Of a stretch of DNA of 64,000 bases, positions 51,215-60,731 are shown piece after piece (within the stretch, counting starts at the first letter, position 1; each line of letters begins with the position of its first letter). The DNA is taken from positions 400,989 to 464,988 of the forward strand of contig NZ_LN849007.1 in assembly GCF_001243045.1 (NCBI RefSeq), read 5' to 3'. The DNA is from Clostridium niameyense (GTDB taxonomy: Bacteria; Bacillota; Clostridia; Clostridiales; Clostridiaceae). A program made the translations under genes and the position numbers. Below the pieces are notes generated by a model. That model searched no databases and was not told where the DNA came from. It saw nothing but the letters and a program-made list of their open reading frames with translations.

Positions 51215-52771
51215 ATGAGTGAAAAAAAGGTTTTAAAAAGCTCTATTATTGTTATGATTTTAATAATACTAGGAAAAGTGTTTGCATTATTAAGAGACTC
51301 GTTAATTGCAGCAAAGTTTGGTGCAACCTATATTACAGACATATATAATTTTGGTTTGGGTATAGTATACCTTCTAACTACTATAAGTTATGGATTAACC
51401 ACTACTTTTATACCTATACATACGGAAAATATTCAAAATACTAGTAAAAAAAGTAGAAATAAATTTGTAAATAATGTTTTAAATGTATCTACTATAGTCA
51501 CTATTATTATTACATTATTAATGATTATATTTTCTAAATATATAATTTATATATTTGGATCTGGGTTTCAAAAGGATGTTCTAGTTTTTAACACAGCTAT
51601 AAAAGTTACTAGGATTATGTTATTATCATTAATATTTGTTACTTTACAAAGTGTAATTACTGGTGTTTTACAATCTCATAAAGAATTTTATGAGCCTGCT
51701 GCTATGGCAATGGTATCTAATATAGTATATATTATATATTTACTATTTTTAACAAGCAAATATGGTACTACAGGATTTGCAGTAGCTACAGTTTTGGGAT
51801 TCTTTACTCAATTTTTAATAAATATTCCTAAATATAAAAGATTGGGATATAATTATGATACCTATATAGATTTAAAAGACAGTAAAATGATAGAAATGTT
51901 TAAACTTATGATACCAGTTATAATAAGCACCTCGGTTATACAATTAAATAATGTTATTAATAGAGCTTTTGCTACTAATATATTTTTTGGTGCCCCTACT
52001 ATACTAGATTATGCAAATAAAATTAATACTTTGGCATATGAGGTATTTGCTATAGGAATAGCTATGATAGTTTATCCAAGTTTATCTCAACTAGCGGCTA
52101 AGGGAAATATAAAAGAATATAAAAATGAGTTAAGCAAGGCTATTAACATAATATTTATTATAATGGTGCCAGCAGCTGTGGGAATAGCATTGCTTAGAAA
52201 TCCTCTAATAACTGTAATTTTTAAAAGAGGTGCCTTTACTGAAAATGCGGCTAAATTAACAGCAGAAACTTTACTTTTATATACACCAGCTATGGTGGCA
52301 TATGGAGTAAGGGACATATTAAATAAGGCCTTTTATGCTATTAAAGATACTAAAACTCCTATGATTAATAGTTTTATAGGAATACTTATTAATATAGTAA
52401 TAAATATTTTTATACTTAAATTTATGGGGGTTAGTGGATTATCATTAGCAACTACACTTTCAGCTATTGTAATTACTATAATGATGTGTATAGATTTGAG
52501 TAAAAAATTGAATGGAATGGATTTTAGAAGTATATTAATTTCGCTAATAAAGATAATAATAGCTTCTATATTAATGGGAATTATAGTTATTTTTATAAAT
52601 AAATTTACTATGATGAATTTTGGAAATGAATTTAAAGGTAGTATCATATCTATTTTAACTTCTGCCATATTAGGTGGGGGAATTTATATAGTAGCTATAT
52701 ATGTTTTAAAAGTAGAAGAAATACAATATATAATAAATATTTTATTAAGGAAATTAAAACTTGTAAAATAA
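51215..52771 (+). CDS. murJ: lipid II flippase MurJ / MviN-family protein
   Basis: 518 residues with 14 predicted membrane helices of the MOP superfamily. N-terminal LGKVFALLRDSLIAAKFGAT and the IPVIISTSVIQLNNVINRAFA region match MurJ, including the central-cavity Arg. Inside a polysaccharide locus it could be the housekeeping lipid II flippase or a dedicated exporter; a separate Wzx-like protein at 54064 suggests the former or division of labour. Confidence 0.87.
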   Translation: MSEKKVLKSSIIVMILIILGKVFALLRDSLIAAKFGATYITDIYNFGLGIVYLLTTISYGLTTTFIPIHTENIQNTSKKSRNKFVNNVLNVSTIVTIIITLLMIIFSKYIIYIFGSGFQKDVLVFNTAIKVTRIMLLSLIFVTLQSVITGVLQSHKEFYEPAAMAMVSNIVYIIYLLFLTSKYGTTGFAVATVLGFFTQFLINIPKYKRLGYNYDTYIDLKDSKMIEMFKLMIPVIISTSVIQLNNVINRAFATNIFFGAPTILDYANKINTLAYEVFAIGIAMIVYPSLSQLAAKGNIKEYKNELSKAINIIFIIMVPAAVGIALLRNPLITVIFKRGAFTENAAKLTAETLLLYTPAMVAYGVRDILNKAFYAIKDTKTPMINSFIGILINIVINIFILKFMGVSGLSLATTLSAIVITIMMCIDLSKKLNGMDFRSILISLIKIIIASILMGIIVIFINKFTMMNFGNEFKGSIISILTSAILGGGIYIVAIYVLKVEEIQYIINILLRKLKLVK

Positions 52772-52858
52772 TAGTTAATTCTATTGTAAAAGAATTTTAC
52801 TTTTGCTATAGTATAAACAGTGTTTTACAACTTAAATATATGAAGAGGGTAGAGATTT

Positions 52859-54025
52859 ATGAAGAATGAAGATATGCATATTTTGGTGATACCATCATGG
52901 TATCCTACAACTGATGAACCAAATAGAGGAATATTTTTCAAAGAACAAAGTCATAATTTATATGATATTAACGTTAAGGTATCAGTAGTATATCCAGAGG
53001 TAAGATGGATACCAACATTTAGTTTAAGTAAATTCAAGGAAAATCATTTCCAAATTAGAGAATACAATGAAGATGGAATTATTACTATAAGAAAGCATGG
53101 ATGGAATACTAGTCCTGGAAATTCTCAAAAGCAAGCTAAAAATTGGGTTAAACAAGCTTTAAAACTTGCAGAAATTTATATAAGTAAATATGGAAAACCC
53201 GATTTAATTCATGCTCATAGTACATTATGGGGTGGTTATACTGCAATGTTGGTGTCCCAAAAGTATAATATACCTTATATCATAACAGAGCATTCTACAT
53301 CTTATGCAAGAAATGCTATTAAAGATTGGGAGATACCTTATATTAAAGAAGCTTTTAATAATGCAAGTAAGATTTTGGCTGTAAGTAGTCCTTTTGCAAA
53401 GTTATTACAGAAATATTCTAAAAATCCTATAGAAGTAATACATAATCCTGTTAATATTAGTTTTTTTGAAATACCTAAGAGTAGACAGAAAAAACCATTT
53501 ACATTTTTAAGTGTGGCATTTTTAGAACATAAAAAGGGTATGGATGTACTAATAAATGCTTTTAATAAAGCTTTTAAAAATCAAAAAGACGTTATATTAA
53601 ATATTGGCGGAGATGGAGAAGAGAGAAAAAAATTAGAAGAATTAGTAACAAAATTAGAATTAACTGATCAAGTTAATTTTATTGGAGGATTATCGAGAAA
53701 TGAAGTTAAAGAACAGATGATGAAAAATAATGCCTTTGTTTTACCAAGTAGATTTGAAACTTTTGGGGTAGTATTTATAGAGGCACTATCTACTGGTATG
53801 CCTATTATAGCTACAAGATGTGGAGGACCAGAAGATATAGTTTCTGAAAAGGTAGGTAAATTAGTTGAAGTAGAAGATGTTGATGGATTAGCAAATGCTA
53901 TGGTATATATTTATGAAAATTATGATTTATATGATAGTAATGAATTAAGACAATATTGTAATGATAATTTCAGTAAAGAAGTCATAACGAATAAATTAAT
54001 AGATATCTATAAGAATATTCTATAA
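52859..54025 (+). CDS. glycosyltransferase family 4
   Basis: 388 residues. HILVIPSWYPTTDEPNRGIFFKEQ is typical of WcaC/teichuronic acid-type transferases; LIHAHSTLWGG; ITEHSTSYAR; the donor site PSRFETFGVVFIEALSTGMPIIATRCGGPEDIV is strong. Separate short upstream gap with no terminator, so likely part of the long transcript. Confidence 0.92.
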   Translation: MKNEDMHILVIPSWYPTTDEPNRGIFFKEQSHNLYDINVKVSVVYPEVRWIPTFSLSKFKENHFQIREYNEDGIITIRKHGWNTSPGNSQKQAKNWVKQALKLAEIYISKYGKPDLIHAHSTLWGGYTAMLVSQKYNIPYIITEHSTSYARNAIKDWEIPYIKEAFNNASKILAVSSPFAKLLQKYSKNPIEVIHNPVNISFFEIPKSRQKKPFTFLSVAFLEHKKGMDVLINAFNKAFKNQKDVILNIGGDGEERKKLEELVTKLELTDQVNFIGGLSRNEVKEQMMKNNAFVLPSRFETFGVVFIEALSTGMPIIATRCGGPEDIVSEKVGKLVEVEDVDGLANAMVYIYENYDLYDSNELRQYCNDNFSKEVITNKLIDIYKNIL

Positions 54026-54063
54026 TTATTATATAGAATGAATAGTTTAGGAGGAAACACAAT

Positions 54064-55500
54064 ATGAGTGAGAGTCCCAAGGATTTTATAAAAAGATTTA
54101 TTGGATTTTCTTTAGGACCTATAATATCTGCTTTTATTAGTCTTGCTATAGTTCCTATAACCACACATTTTATAATTCCAGAAGAGTTTGGAAAGGCATC
54201 TATGTATACTATGGCTCTAAGTATTAGTTCTTTATTTATATATTTAGGTATGGATCAATCTTTTACTAGGGAATTTAATGCGGAAGATGATAAAAAGTGT
54301 TTATTTTGGAATTCCTTAATTATACCTTTAATATTTTCTTTTATATTAGGTGCAGTTTATACTATATTTTATAAGACTATATCTATAATAATGTTTGATA
54401 GTATTGAAAGATATATAATGATAGTTTTGGCTCTTTCATTACCTTTTGCAGTAATAGATAGGTTTAATTTACTTTTAATAAGAATGCAAGAAAAAGCTAG
54501 ATTGTATTCTGTTTTAAATGTAATAAGCAAAACTATAAACCTGGTAGTTCTAATACCTTATCTTTTATATGTAGATAAAAGCTTTAAAGGAGTAATAAAT
54601 GCAGGATTTATAAGTTTAGTCTTAATGTGCATTACAGAATGTTTTTTTGTTAGAGATTATTGGATTACTAAGTTTAAAATAAATAAGAAATTAATAAATA
54701 AAATGTTTAGATATGGAATGCCATTAATACCAGCATCTATAATTGTTTGGTTGTTAAATTCTATGGATAAAATGGCTATGAGATATTTTTTAAATGGTAA
54801 AGAAGGATTTGAGCAAATAGGTTTATATGGGGCAGCTTTCAAAATTGTTGCTGTAATTAACATAGTTCAAAGTGCATTTTGTACATTTTGGACACCTACA
54901 GCTTTTAGATGGTATGAAGAAAAAGTTGAGAAAGAAAAGTTTATAAGAGTAAGCAATATGCTAATGTGTATTATGAACATTATGTTTATGGGAATAGTTG
55001 TATTTAGAAACTTAATCATAAAAATATTAGCATCAAGCTATACAAATGCTTCAATTATAGTACCATTTTTATTATTTTTACCAATAATGTATACAGTATC
55101 AGAGGCTACTTGTTTAGGTATTTCTTTTTCAAGAAAGACTTATTACAATATAGTAGTTTCAGCAGTAGCTGCAATAGCTAATTATATATTAAATTATATG
55201 TTAGTACCTAAATATGGAGCATTAGGGGCATCTATAGCTACAGGAGTATCTTATATTATATTTTTCTGGATGAGGACTTTAATATCAAGAAAATTGTGGT
55301 TTAAATTTAAAGTTGGATTTTATTTTTGGAATACAAGCCTTATGTTATTATTGGCTACTTTAGATGTAGTATACAATAATATATTTATAAATTTAATTAT
55401 CTGTGCATTAATATTATTTGTAAATAGAAAAGAGATAAGTGATATATTAGATTATGTAAAGACATTTCTAGGAAAAAAAAATAATAAGGTAGTAGCTTAA
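54064..55500 (+). CDS. oligosaccharide flippase (Wzx-like)
   Basis: 478 residues, about 12-14 membrane helices, MOP superfamily polysaccharide-export branch: FSLGPIISAFISLAIVPITTHFIIPEEFG at the start, GMPLIPASIIVWLLNSMDKMA in the middle. Would flip the undecaprenyl-linked repeat unit to the outer leaflet for polymerisation by one of the two Wzy-like proteins. AGGAGG ribosome site. Confidence 0.88.
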   Translation: MSESPKDFIKRFIGFSLGPIISAFISLAIVPITTHFIIPEEFGKASMYTMALSISSLFIYLGMDQSFTREFNAEDDKKCLFWNSLIIPLIFSFILGAVYTIFYKTISIIMFDSIERYIMIVLALSLPFAVIDRFNLLLIRMQEKARLYSVLNVISKTINLVVLIPYLLYVDKSFKGVINAGFISLVLMCITECFFVRDYWITKFKINKKLINKMFRYGMPLIPASIIVWLLNSMDKMAMRYFLNGKEGFEQIGLYGAAFKIVAVINIVQSAFCTFWTPTAFRWYEEKVEKEKFIRVSNMLMCIMNIMFMGIVVFRNLIIKILASSYTNASIIVPFLLFLPIMYTVSEATCLGISFSRKTYYNIVVSAVAAIANYILNYMLVPKYGALGASIATGVSYIIFFWMRTLISRKLWFKFKVGFYFWNTSLMLLLATLDVVYNNIFINLIICALILFVNRKEISDILDYVKTFLGKKNNKVVA

Positions 55501-55586
55501 ATTTATAATATTAAAAATAGGTTAATTGTAAATAATAAATTATAAAGGATGATTTATTAAAAAATTGTATTTGTAGGAGGGAATGT

Positions 55587-56240
55587 ATGGAGTTTAATAT
55601 GCCATTAATAGATATTGAAAAAGACATAGAAAGAAAAAAAATACAATTTATTATAAAAAGATTTTGCGATATAGCATTGTCTTTGGTGGGAATTGTAATT
55701 TTATCTCCTATTTATTTAATACTATCTATACTTATAAAAATAGATTCAAAGGGTCCAGTTCTTTTTAAGCAAGTTAGAGTTGGAAAAGACAATAAAAATT
55801 TTGTAATATATAAATTTAGAACTATGATAGTAAATGCAGATAAAAAAAGAGATGTGGCTTTAGAAATTGATGATATATCTAATTTTGTATTTCAAAGTAA
55901 AAGTGATAATAGAGTAACTAACATGGGTAAATTTTTAAGAAAAACTAGTTTAGATGAAATACCTCAGTTATTTAATGTTTTAAAGGGTGAAATGAGTTTA
56001 GTAGGACCTAGACCGGAAATACCAGATGTAGTAAAGCATTATTTACCGGAATATAATCAAAGATTATTAGTTTTGCCAGGGATAACAGGACTTGCGCAAA
56101 TAAGTGGTCGAGGAGAAATAGAGCTTGGTAGGACTATATATTATGATTTACAATATATAAAGAAGTTTTCAGTAGGATTTGATGTGAAAATTTTATTTAA
56201 AACAGTTTTTAAGGTATTTAAAAGCGAAGGGGCTTTCTAA
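55587..56240 (+). CDS. initiating sugar-phosphate transferase (bacterial sugar transferase family)
   Basis: 217 residues. One N-terminal membrane (re-entrant) helix (FCDIALSLVGIVILSPIYLILSILIKID region), then catalytic PglC-like domain: KFRTMIVNADK, RKTSLDEIPQLFNVLKGEMSLVGPRPE, and LPGITGLAQISGRG. Transfers a sugar-1-phosphate to undecaprenyl phosphate, starting the repeat unit. The short form lacks the extra N-terminal helices of WbaP. Placed at the end of the flippase/transferase operon. Confidence 0.93.
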   Translation: MEFNMPLIDIEKDIERKKIQFIIKRFCDIALSLVGIVILSPIYLILSILIKIDSKGPVLFKQVRVGKDNKNFVIYKFRTMIVNADKKRDVALEIDDISNFVFQSKSDNRVTNMGKFLRKTSLDEIPQLFNVLKGEMSLVGPRPEIPDVVKHYLPEYNQRLLVLPGITGLAQISGRGEIELGRTIYYDLQYIKKFSVGFDVKILFKTVFKVFKSEGAF

Positions 56241-56322
56241 AAAAATGTACGATATTAAATTAATTATAATTTTACAAATTTGTATATAGTAAATATAATT
56301 AATTTATATTGTACATTTTTTA
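56239..56322 (+). terminator. long hairpin after the initiating transferase gene
   Basis: AAAAATGTAC and GTACATTTTT arms, continued by ATATtAAATTAATTATA and its complement; over 20 bp in all, ending in a T-run. Confidence 0.75.
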
Positions 56323-56351
56323 TTAGTAACAAAAGTTAATGGGGTGTAAAT

Positions 56352-57068
56352 ATGAATAAGAAGATTTTAGAATATAATATTTTTGGTGGAACTAAAAAAG
56401 AACTTTTAAATATAATAAATGATTATAATAAGGTTAATATAATTTCAGGTAATCCAGAAGTGCTTTATAATGGATTAAATGACAAGGACTTATTTGATAA
56501 TTTTACAGGAGAAAATTCCATAATAATACCAGACGGAGTAGGAGTAGTTTTAGCCTCAAAAATAGTGAAGAATCCTGTAAAGGAGAAGATTGCAGGCGTT
56601 GAACTTATGGATAGCATAGTTGAAATTTGTAATAATGAAGAAAAGGGCATATATTTATTAGGAGCTACACAAGAAGTTTTAGATAAATGCGAAGAAAATT
56701 TATTAAAAAAGTATTCAAAGTTAAAAATAGTAGGGAAACATAATGGATTTTTTCATATGAATAAATGTGATAATATAGTAGAGGATATCAAAAATTCTAA
56801 AGCATATGCTTTATTTGTAGCTATGGGATGTCCAAGACAAGAAAAATTTATAAGCAAGTATATGGACATACTTCCATGTAAGATTTATATGGGAGTAGGT
56901 GGTAGTTTTGATATTTTTGCAGGAAAGTCAAAAAGAGCTCCTAAACTAATGATAAACTTAAAATTAGAATGGCTGTATAGAGTTATAAAAGAGCCTACTA
57001 GAATAACAAGGTTAGGGGTAATACCTAAGTTTTTATTAAAAGTAGCTTTAGAGAAAAATAAAAGATAA
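56352..57068 (+). CDS. WecG/TagA/CpsF-family glycosyltransferase
   Basis: 238 residues, GT26 family. IISGNPEVLYNG, IIPDGVGVVLASKI with the catalytic Asp, VMxx-like AGVELMDSI, and VAMGCPRQEKFI with MGVGGSFDIFAGKSKRAP, ending in LEWLYRVIKEPTRITR. These transferases add ManNAc(A) or a related sugar to a lipid-linked aminosugar. That agrees with a ManNAc-type uronic acid made by the Wbp-like enzymes. TagA itself starts wall teichoic acid linkage; which role applies here is not decidable by eye. Confidence 0.92.
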   Translation: MNKKILEYNIFGGTKKELLNIINDYNKVNIISGNPEVLYNGLNDKDLFDNFTGENSIIIPDGVGVVLASKIVKNPVKEKIAGVELMDSIVEICNNEEKGIYLLGATQEVLDKCEENLLKKYSKLKIVGKHNGFFHMNKCDNIVEDIKNSKAYALFVAMGCPRQEKFISKYMDILPCKIYMGVGGSFDIFAGKSKRAPKLMINLKLEWLYRVIKEPTRITRLGVIPKFLLKVALEKNKR

Positions 57069-57132
57069 TAGAATGTATTTAAATACTTAAAATAAATTTT
57101 ATGTGGAAAGTATAGTAAAATATTAGATCAAT

Positions 57133-57165
57133 AAAAAAAGCCCTATTTTAGGGCTTTTATTTTTT
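57133..57165. terminator. bidirectional terminator
   Basis: AAAAGCCCTA / TAGGGCTTTT stem with T-runs both sides, between the GT26 gene and the convergent deacetylase gene. Confidence 0.92.
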
Positions 57166-58074
57166 AGGCAATTCATTTAAGGTTTTAAACTCATAACCTT
57201 GTTGTTTCAATTCTTTAAGCACAGAATCTAATATTTCAGTGTTAGTTTTTGATACAGCATGTAACAACATTATACTACCATTATGAGCATGATTTAAAAT
57301 CTTTTGTTTTGCATTAGATGGGTCAGGTTGTTTGTTTCTATTCCAGTCATTATAAGCAAAACTCCAAAAGATGCTTTTATAACCGAGTTTTTCAGTATAA
57401 TATAATGATAGTTCACTATATTTTCCCATAGGTGGTCTGAAAAATTTAGGCATATCTTTTCCAACTAGATTTTTATATAAATCTTCAACTACAGTAAATT
57501 CTTTTTTGAAGTTTTCTTCACCTTTTAAGGCTGTAGCAGCCATAGAAGGATGATGGTCAGAATGATTACAAACTAGATGTCCTTCCTTTTCCATTCTTTT
57601 AATTAAATCTTCATTTTGTTTTATATATGGTGCAGTAACAAAAAAAGCTGCTTTTACATTATTTGCTTTTAATATATCTAATATTTTACTAGTATAACCA
57701 TTTTCATATCCCTCATCAAAAGTTAAATATATATGTTTTTTACTTGTATCTCCTAAAAAATAAGTAGAATATTTGTTTATTAAATTGTCTATGTTTTCAG
57801 GCACTGTAGCAGGTTTATTATCTTTATTAGGTTTAAAAAACCAATCTTGTTCTTTAGTGGATAAACTTGATGGATTTATATTTTTATTTTTTGTGCTGTC
57901 TATATTTTTTTCTTTTCCTTTATCCTTATCCTGTTTTTTATCTTCAATATTAGTTTTTATTGTAGTAGAGGTTTTTTTGTTATTTTTATTTTGATTATTA
58001 ATATAGGCTAAACTGCCACAAGAACATAATAAAAATGAAGAAACTATAAATATAGAAATAATTTTTTTATGCAT
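57157..58074 (-). CDS. PdaA-like polysaccharide deacetylase, probable lipoprotein
   Basis: 305 residues. N-terminal Lys-Lys, hydrophobic stretch and a lipobox-like LCSC (Cys19), then a low-complexity Lys/Asn/Asp linker to about 90. The catalytic NodB-type domain has LTFDEGYENG (TFDE instead of the usual TFDDG, as in the PdaA group), HSDHHPS (metal His pair), RPPMGKYSE and LLHAVSKTN. The PdaA group makes muramic delta-lactam in spore cortex, so a sporulation role is likely, in keeping with the neighbouring spoIIA and spoVA genes. Predicted to act outside the membrane. Confidence 0.88.
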   Translation of the reverse strand: MHKKIISIFIVSSFLLCSCGSLAYINNQNKNNKKTSTTIKTNIEDKKQDKDKGKEKNIDSTKNKNINPSSLSTKEQDWFFKPNKDNKPATVPENIDNLINKYSTYFLGDTSKKHIYLTFDEGYENGYTSKILDILKANNVKAAFFVTAPYIKQNEDLIKRMEKEGHLVCNHSDHHPSMAATALKGEENFKKEFTVVEDLYKNLVGKDMPKFFRPPMGKYSELSLYYTEKLGYKSIFWSFAYNDWNRNKQPDPSNAKQKILNHAHNGSIMLLHAVSKTNTEILDSVLKELKQQGYEFKTLNELPKK

Positions 58075-58467
58075 ATATTAATCACCAATCCTTTCTATGT
58101 TATACTTTTTATAGAATAATTTTTAATTATAAAATGAGTTATAAGTATTATGAAGTTTTTAATATAAATAATATTATTTATACATTAATGTCTTTTAATA
58201 ATAGTGTGTACAAATATGAAATTATTAATAACTTAAAAGAAAAATTATGTATTGGTAAATATGAAAATTTGTGTAATTATAAAGAAATGAATAAAATTTA
58301 TGGCTTTATTTAATAAATTATGAAAATAGTATCTTAATTTTATTAATCATATATATAAATATAAAGAGAGTTTATATAAAGGAAGAAAATATAAAAAGGT
58401 TATATTTATACTTCAAATTAAGAAGGAAATAAGCTTAATAGAAAATTAGTATATAGGGGTGATAATT
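58075..58467. other. AT-rich gap between divergent genes
   Basis: About 390 bp between the deacetylase start and the solute-binding protein start. An open frame of 59 codons (58134-58313, plus strand) is present but has no ribosome site. No promoter of convincing spacing was found. Confidence 0.5.
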
Positions 58468-59718
58468 TTGAAAAGCAGATTGTACAAAGCCTTATTGAGT
58501 CTTATTATACTTATGTTTTTGATTGGAGGGTGTAACTATTCTATTAATAAAAAATTTACATATAACAATAAAGAGAAAAAAACAGAATTAATTTTGTTAG
58601 AGGATAAGGAAGGTTTCTATGATAATGCATTAGATTCTTTAATAAATCAATTTGAGAGTAAAAATAAAGATATAAAAATAATAAGAAAACATTGTGAAGA
58701 TGTTAATTACGAAATTAAAAATGGAAAGGATAGTTGGGATACAGCCATTACTTTAAATACCCATATAGCAGAGCTTAATAAAGGTAAAAAAATAAAGGAT
58801 TTAAAGGGTAAAATTCCAGAGGAGTTGATTTTGAGATTAGATCCTAAATCTGTAGATGCAGGAAAGTATAATTCTAAGCAATATTTGATTCCAGATAATA
58901 TTATTAATTCAGTTACTCTTTTGTATAATAAAAATATAATTAGTAATCCTCCCCAAAGTTTTAAAGAGCTAGAACAAATAGGTGGAGATTTGAAAACTAA
59001 AGGAAAAATAGAATATATTATGGCATTTGATACCAATAATCCTTTAGAATATGTTCCATTTTTAGGAGCATTTCAGGGGAAGATATTTGAGGATCCAATG
59101 AGTTCAAATACCAAAATTATGCTAAATACTGAAGAAGTGCAAAATTGGATAGAATTTATAAAAACATTAGTGGACAAAAAATATATACCTTGGAATATTA
59201 GCGAAGAGGAAGTAGACAAGTTATTTTTAGAAAATAAAATACCTTTTATTATAACCTCAACAGATAAAATTAAAGAATATAAAAAACAAGGAATGAACTT
59301 TGAAGTATACACTATACCAAGCATAGAAGATAAGTATCCTAGTCCCTTTATTATAACAGAAGGGTATGTCATAAATGAGAAATTGAAAGACAAGAAAAAA
59401 ATAAAAGCTTTAGATAAATATTTAAATTTTATTTTAAGTAAAGAAAGCCAAACAAAAATTATGAAAGTTCAAAATAGATTTCCAACAAATATGCAGTTAA
59501 TAAAAAGTGATATTATATTGAAAGATCCTATTAAATTATTACAAAAAGAGCAATTAGATAAATCTGTGCCTAAACCGATAATACCTGAAACAGAATATGT
59601 ATTAAGTTCTATGGCAGAAACTATAAATGAATTTATTTATGGAAAGATAAATTCAAAGGAAGCTATAGAGATTATGCAAAGAAAAGCAGAAGATGAAATT
59701 AAAAATATGAAAAGATAA
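58468..59718 (+). CDS. extracellular solute-binding lipoprotein
   Basis: 416 residues from the TTG at 58468, which follows GGGGTGAT; the GTG at 58459 sits within that ribosome site. Signal peptide with lipobox LIGGC, so a lipid-anchored outer protein. The body fits the family 1 extracellular solute-binding fold used by sugar ABC transporters: VTLLYNKNII, PQSFKELEQIGGDL, FQGKIFEDP, SKESQTKIMKVQNRFP. No permease or ATPase gene accompanies it, so it may be an orphan receptor. It occupies the site just upstream of spoIIA. Confidence 0.8.
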   Translation: MKSRLYKALLSLIILMFLIGGCNYSINKKFTYNNKEKKTELILLEDKEGFYDNALDSLINQFESKNKDIKIIRKHCEDVNYEIKNGKDSWDTAITLNTHIAELNKGKKIKDLKGKIPEELILRLDPKSVDAGKYNSKQYLIPDNIINSVTLLYNKNIISNPPQSFKELEQIGGDLKTKGKIEYIMAFDTNNPLEYVPFLGAFQGKIFEDPMSSNTKIMLNTEEVQNWIEFIKTLVDKKYIPWNISEEEVDKLFLENKIPFIITSTDKIKEYKKQGMNFEVYTIPSIEDKYPSPFIITEGYVINEKLKDKKKIKALDKYLNFILSKESQTKIMKVQNRFPTNMQLIKSDIILKDPIKLLQKEQLDKSVPKPIIPETEYVLSSMAETINEFIYGKINSKEAIEIMQRKAEDEIKNMKR

Positions 59719-59727
59719 TTTAAATTA

Positions 59728-59772
59728 AAAAAATGTATGTATTTGAATTTTATTAGTACATACATTTTTTTA
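59728..59772 (+). terminator. terminator after the solute-binding protein gene
   Basis: AAAAAATGTATGTA / TACATACATTTTTT, a perfect 14-bp stem with T-run. Confidence 0.9.
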
Positions 59773-59871
59773 GATTTTATAAATTTATAATATAAAATTA
59801 ATTTTTAAGTAAATAATGAATATAAAATAAATTAATGGTAATACTAAAAAATAGTAATAATGACAAAAAAA

Positions 59872-59900
59872 GAAGGAAAATAATTCCATGTATAGAATAA
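59872..59900 (+). promoter_or_regulatory. sigma-H promoter of the spoIIA operon
   Basis: GAAGGAAAA (59872-59880), 11 nt, ATAGAATAA (59892-59900). This matches the sigma-H consensus RnAGGAwWW-N11/12-RnnGAATWW at every defined base, as expected for spoIIA early in sporulation. Confidence 0.85.
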
Positions 59901-59941
59901 TAAATATTGGAAGTAAAAATAAAAATAATGGGGGGAATAGG

Positions 59942-60277
59942 ATGTATTTAGATTTTCAACAACAGGAAAATACACTTATAGTTTCTTTAGTAGGAGAATT
60001 AGATCATCATAGTGCAGAAGAAGTGAGAAATATTATTGATGATAGATTAGACAGGGAAAATATTAATAAATTTATTATGGATTTTTCTAAAGTAACATTT
60101 ATGGATAGTTCAGGTATAGGAGTAGTTATAGGTAGATATAAAAAATTATCTGTAAAAAATGGACAAATTGCTATAACTAATGTACAAGAACCTGTTAAAA
60201 GGGTATTTGAGCTTTCTGGCATGTTTAAAATAATAAAACTTTATGATAGTGTGGAACAAGCATTGGAAAATCTATAG
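59942..60277 (+). CDS. spoIIAA: anti-anti-sigma factor SpoIIAA
   Basis: 111 residues from the ATG at 59942 after GGGGGG; a longer in-frame ATG at 59888 would place the start inside the promoter. STAS fold with the phosphorylated serine Ser57 in FMDSSGIGV. Unphosphorylated SpoIIAA releases sigma-F from SpoIIAB in the forespore. First gene of spoIIAA-spoIIAB-sigF. Confidence 0.97.
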   Translation: MYLDFQQQENTLIVSLVGELDHHSAEEVRNIIDDRLDRENINKFIMDFSKVTFMDSSGIGVVIGRYKKLSVKNGQIAITNVQEPVKRVFELSGMFKIIKLYDSVEQALENL

Positions 60278-60294
60278 TGGGGGGATTTATTAAT

Positions 60295-60717
60295 ATGTAT
60301 GAAAATAAGATGAAAATAGAATTTCTAAGCAAATCAGAAAATGAAAGTTTTGCTAGGGTAGCCGTAGCCGCTTTTATATCTCAATTAGATCCTACAATAG
60401 AAGAAATAACTGATGTTAAAACTGCTGTGTCAGAGGCAGTTACTAATTCTATAATACATGGGTATGAAGATAATCAAGGTATAGTTACCATTAGAACAGA
60501 AATAAAGGATAGAGAGGTGACAGTAATAATTTCAGATAATGGAAAAGGTATAGAAAATATTGAATTAGCTAAGCAACCATTATATACTTCTAGGCCGGAT
60601 TTGGAAAGATCAGGTATGGGATTTACTGTTATGGAGACTTTTATGGATAATCTTAAAGTGGAATCTGAGAAGGGAAAAGGTACAAAAATAATAATGAAAA
60701 AAGTTTTTAATAATTAA
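60295..60717 (+). CDS. spoIIAB: anti-sigma-F factor / serine kinase SpoIIAB
   Basis: 140 residues from the ATG at 60295, 8-10 nt after GGGGGG. GHKL kinase motifs: N-box [13 protein letters not shown]1 DNGKGI, G2 RSGMGFTVM. Binds and inhibits sigma-F and phosphorylates SpoIIAA. Confidence 0.97.
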   Translation: MYENKMKIEFLSKSENESFARVAVAAFISQLDPTIEEITDVKTAVSEAVTNSIIHGYEDNQGIVTIRTEIKDREVTVIISDNGKGIENIELAKQPLYTSRPDLERSGMGFTVMETFMDNLKVESEKGKGTKIIMKKVFNN

Positions 60718-60731
60718 GTTAGGTGAATATT

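Noticed and set aside
58134-58313. A 59-codon open frame in the gap upstream of the solute-binding lipoprotein gene.
   Set aside because: No ribosome site, no recognisable domain, and AT-rich composition makes an open frame of this length likely by chance.
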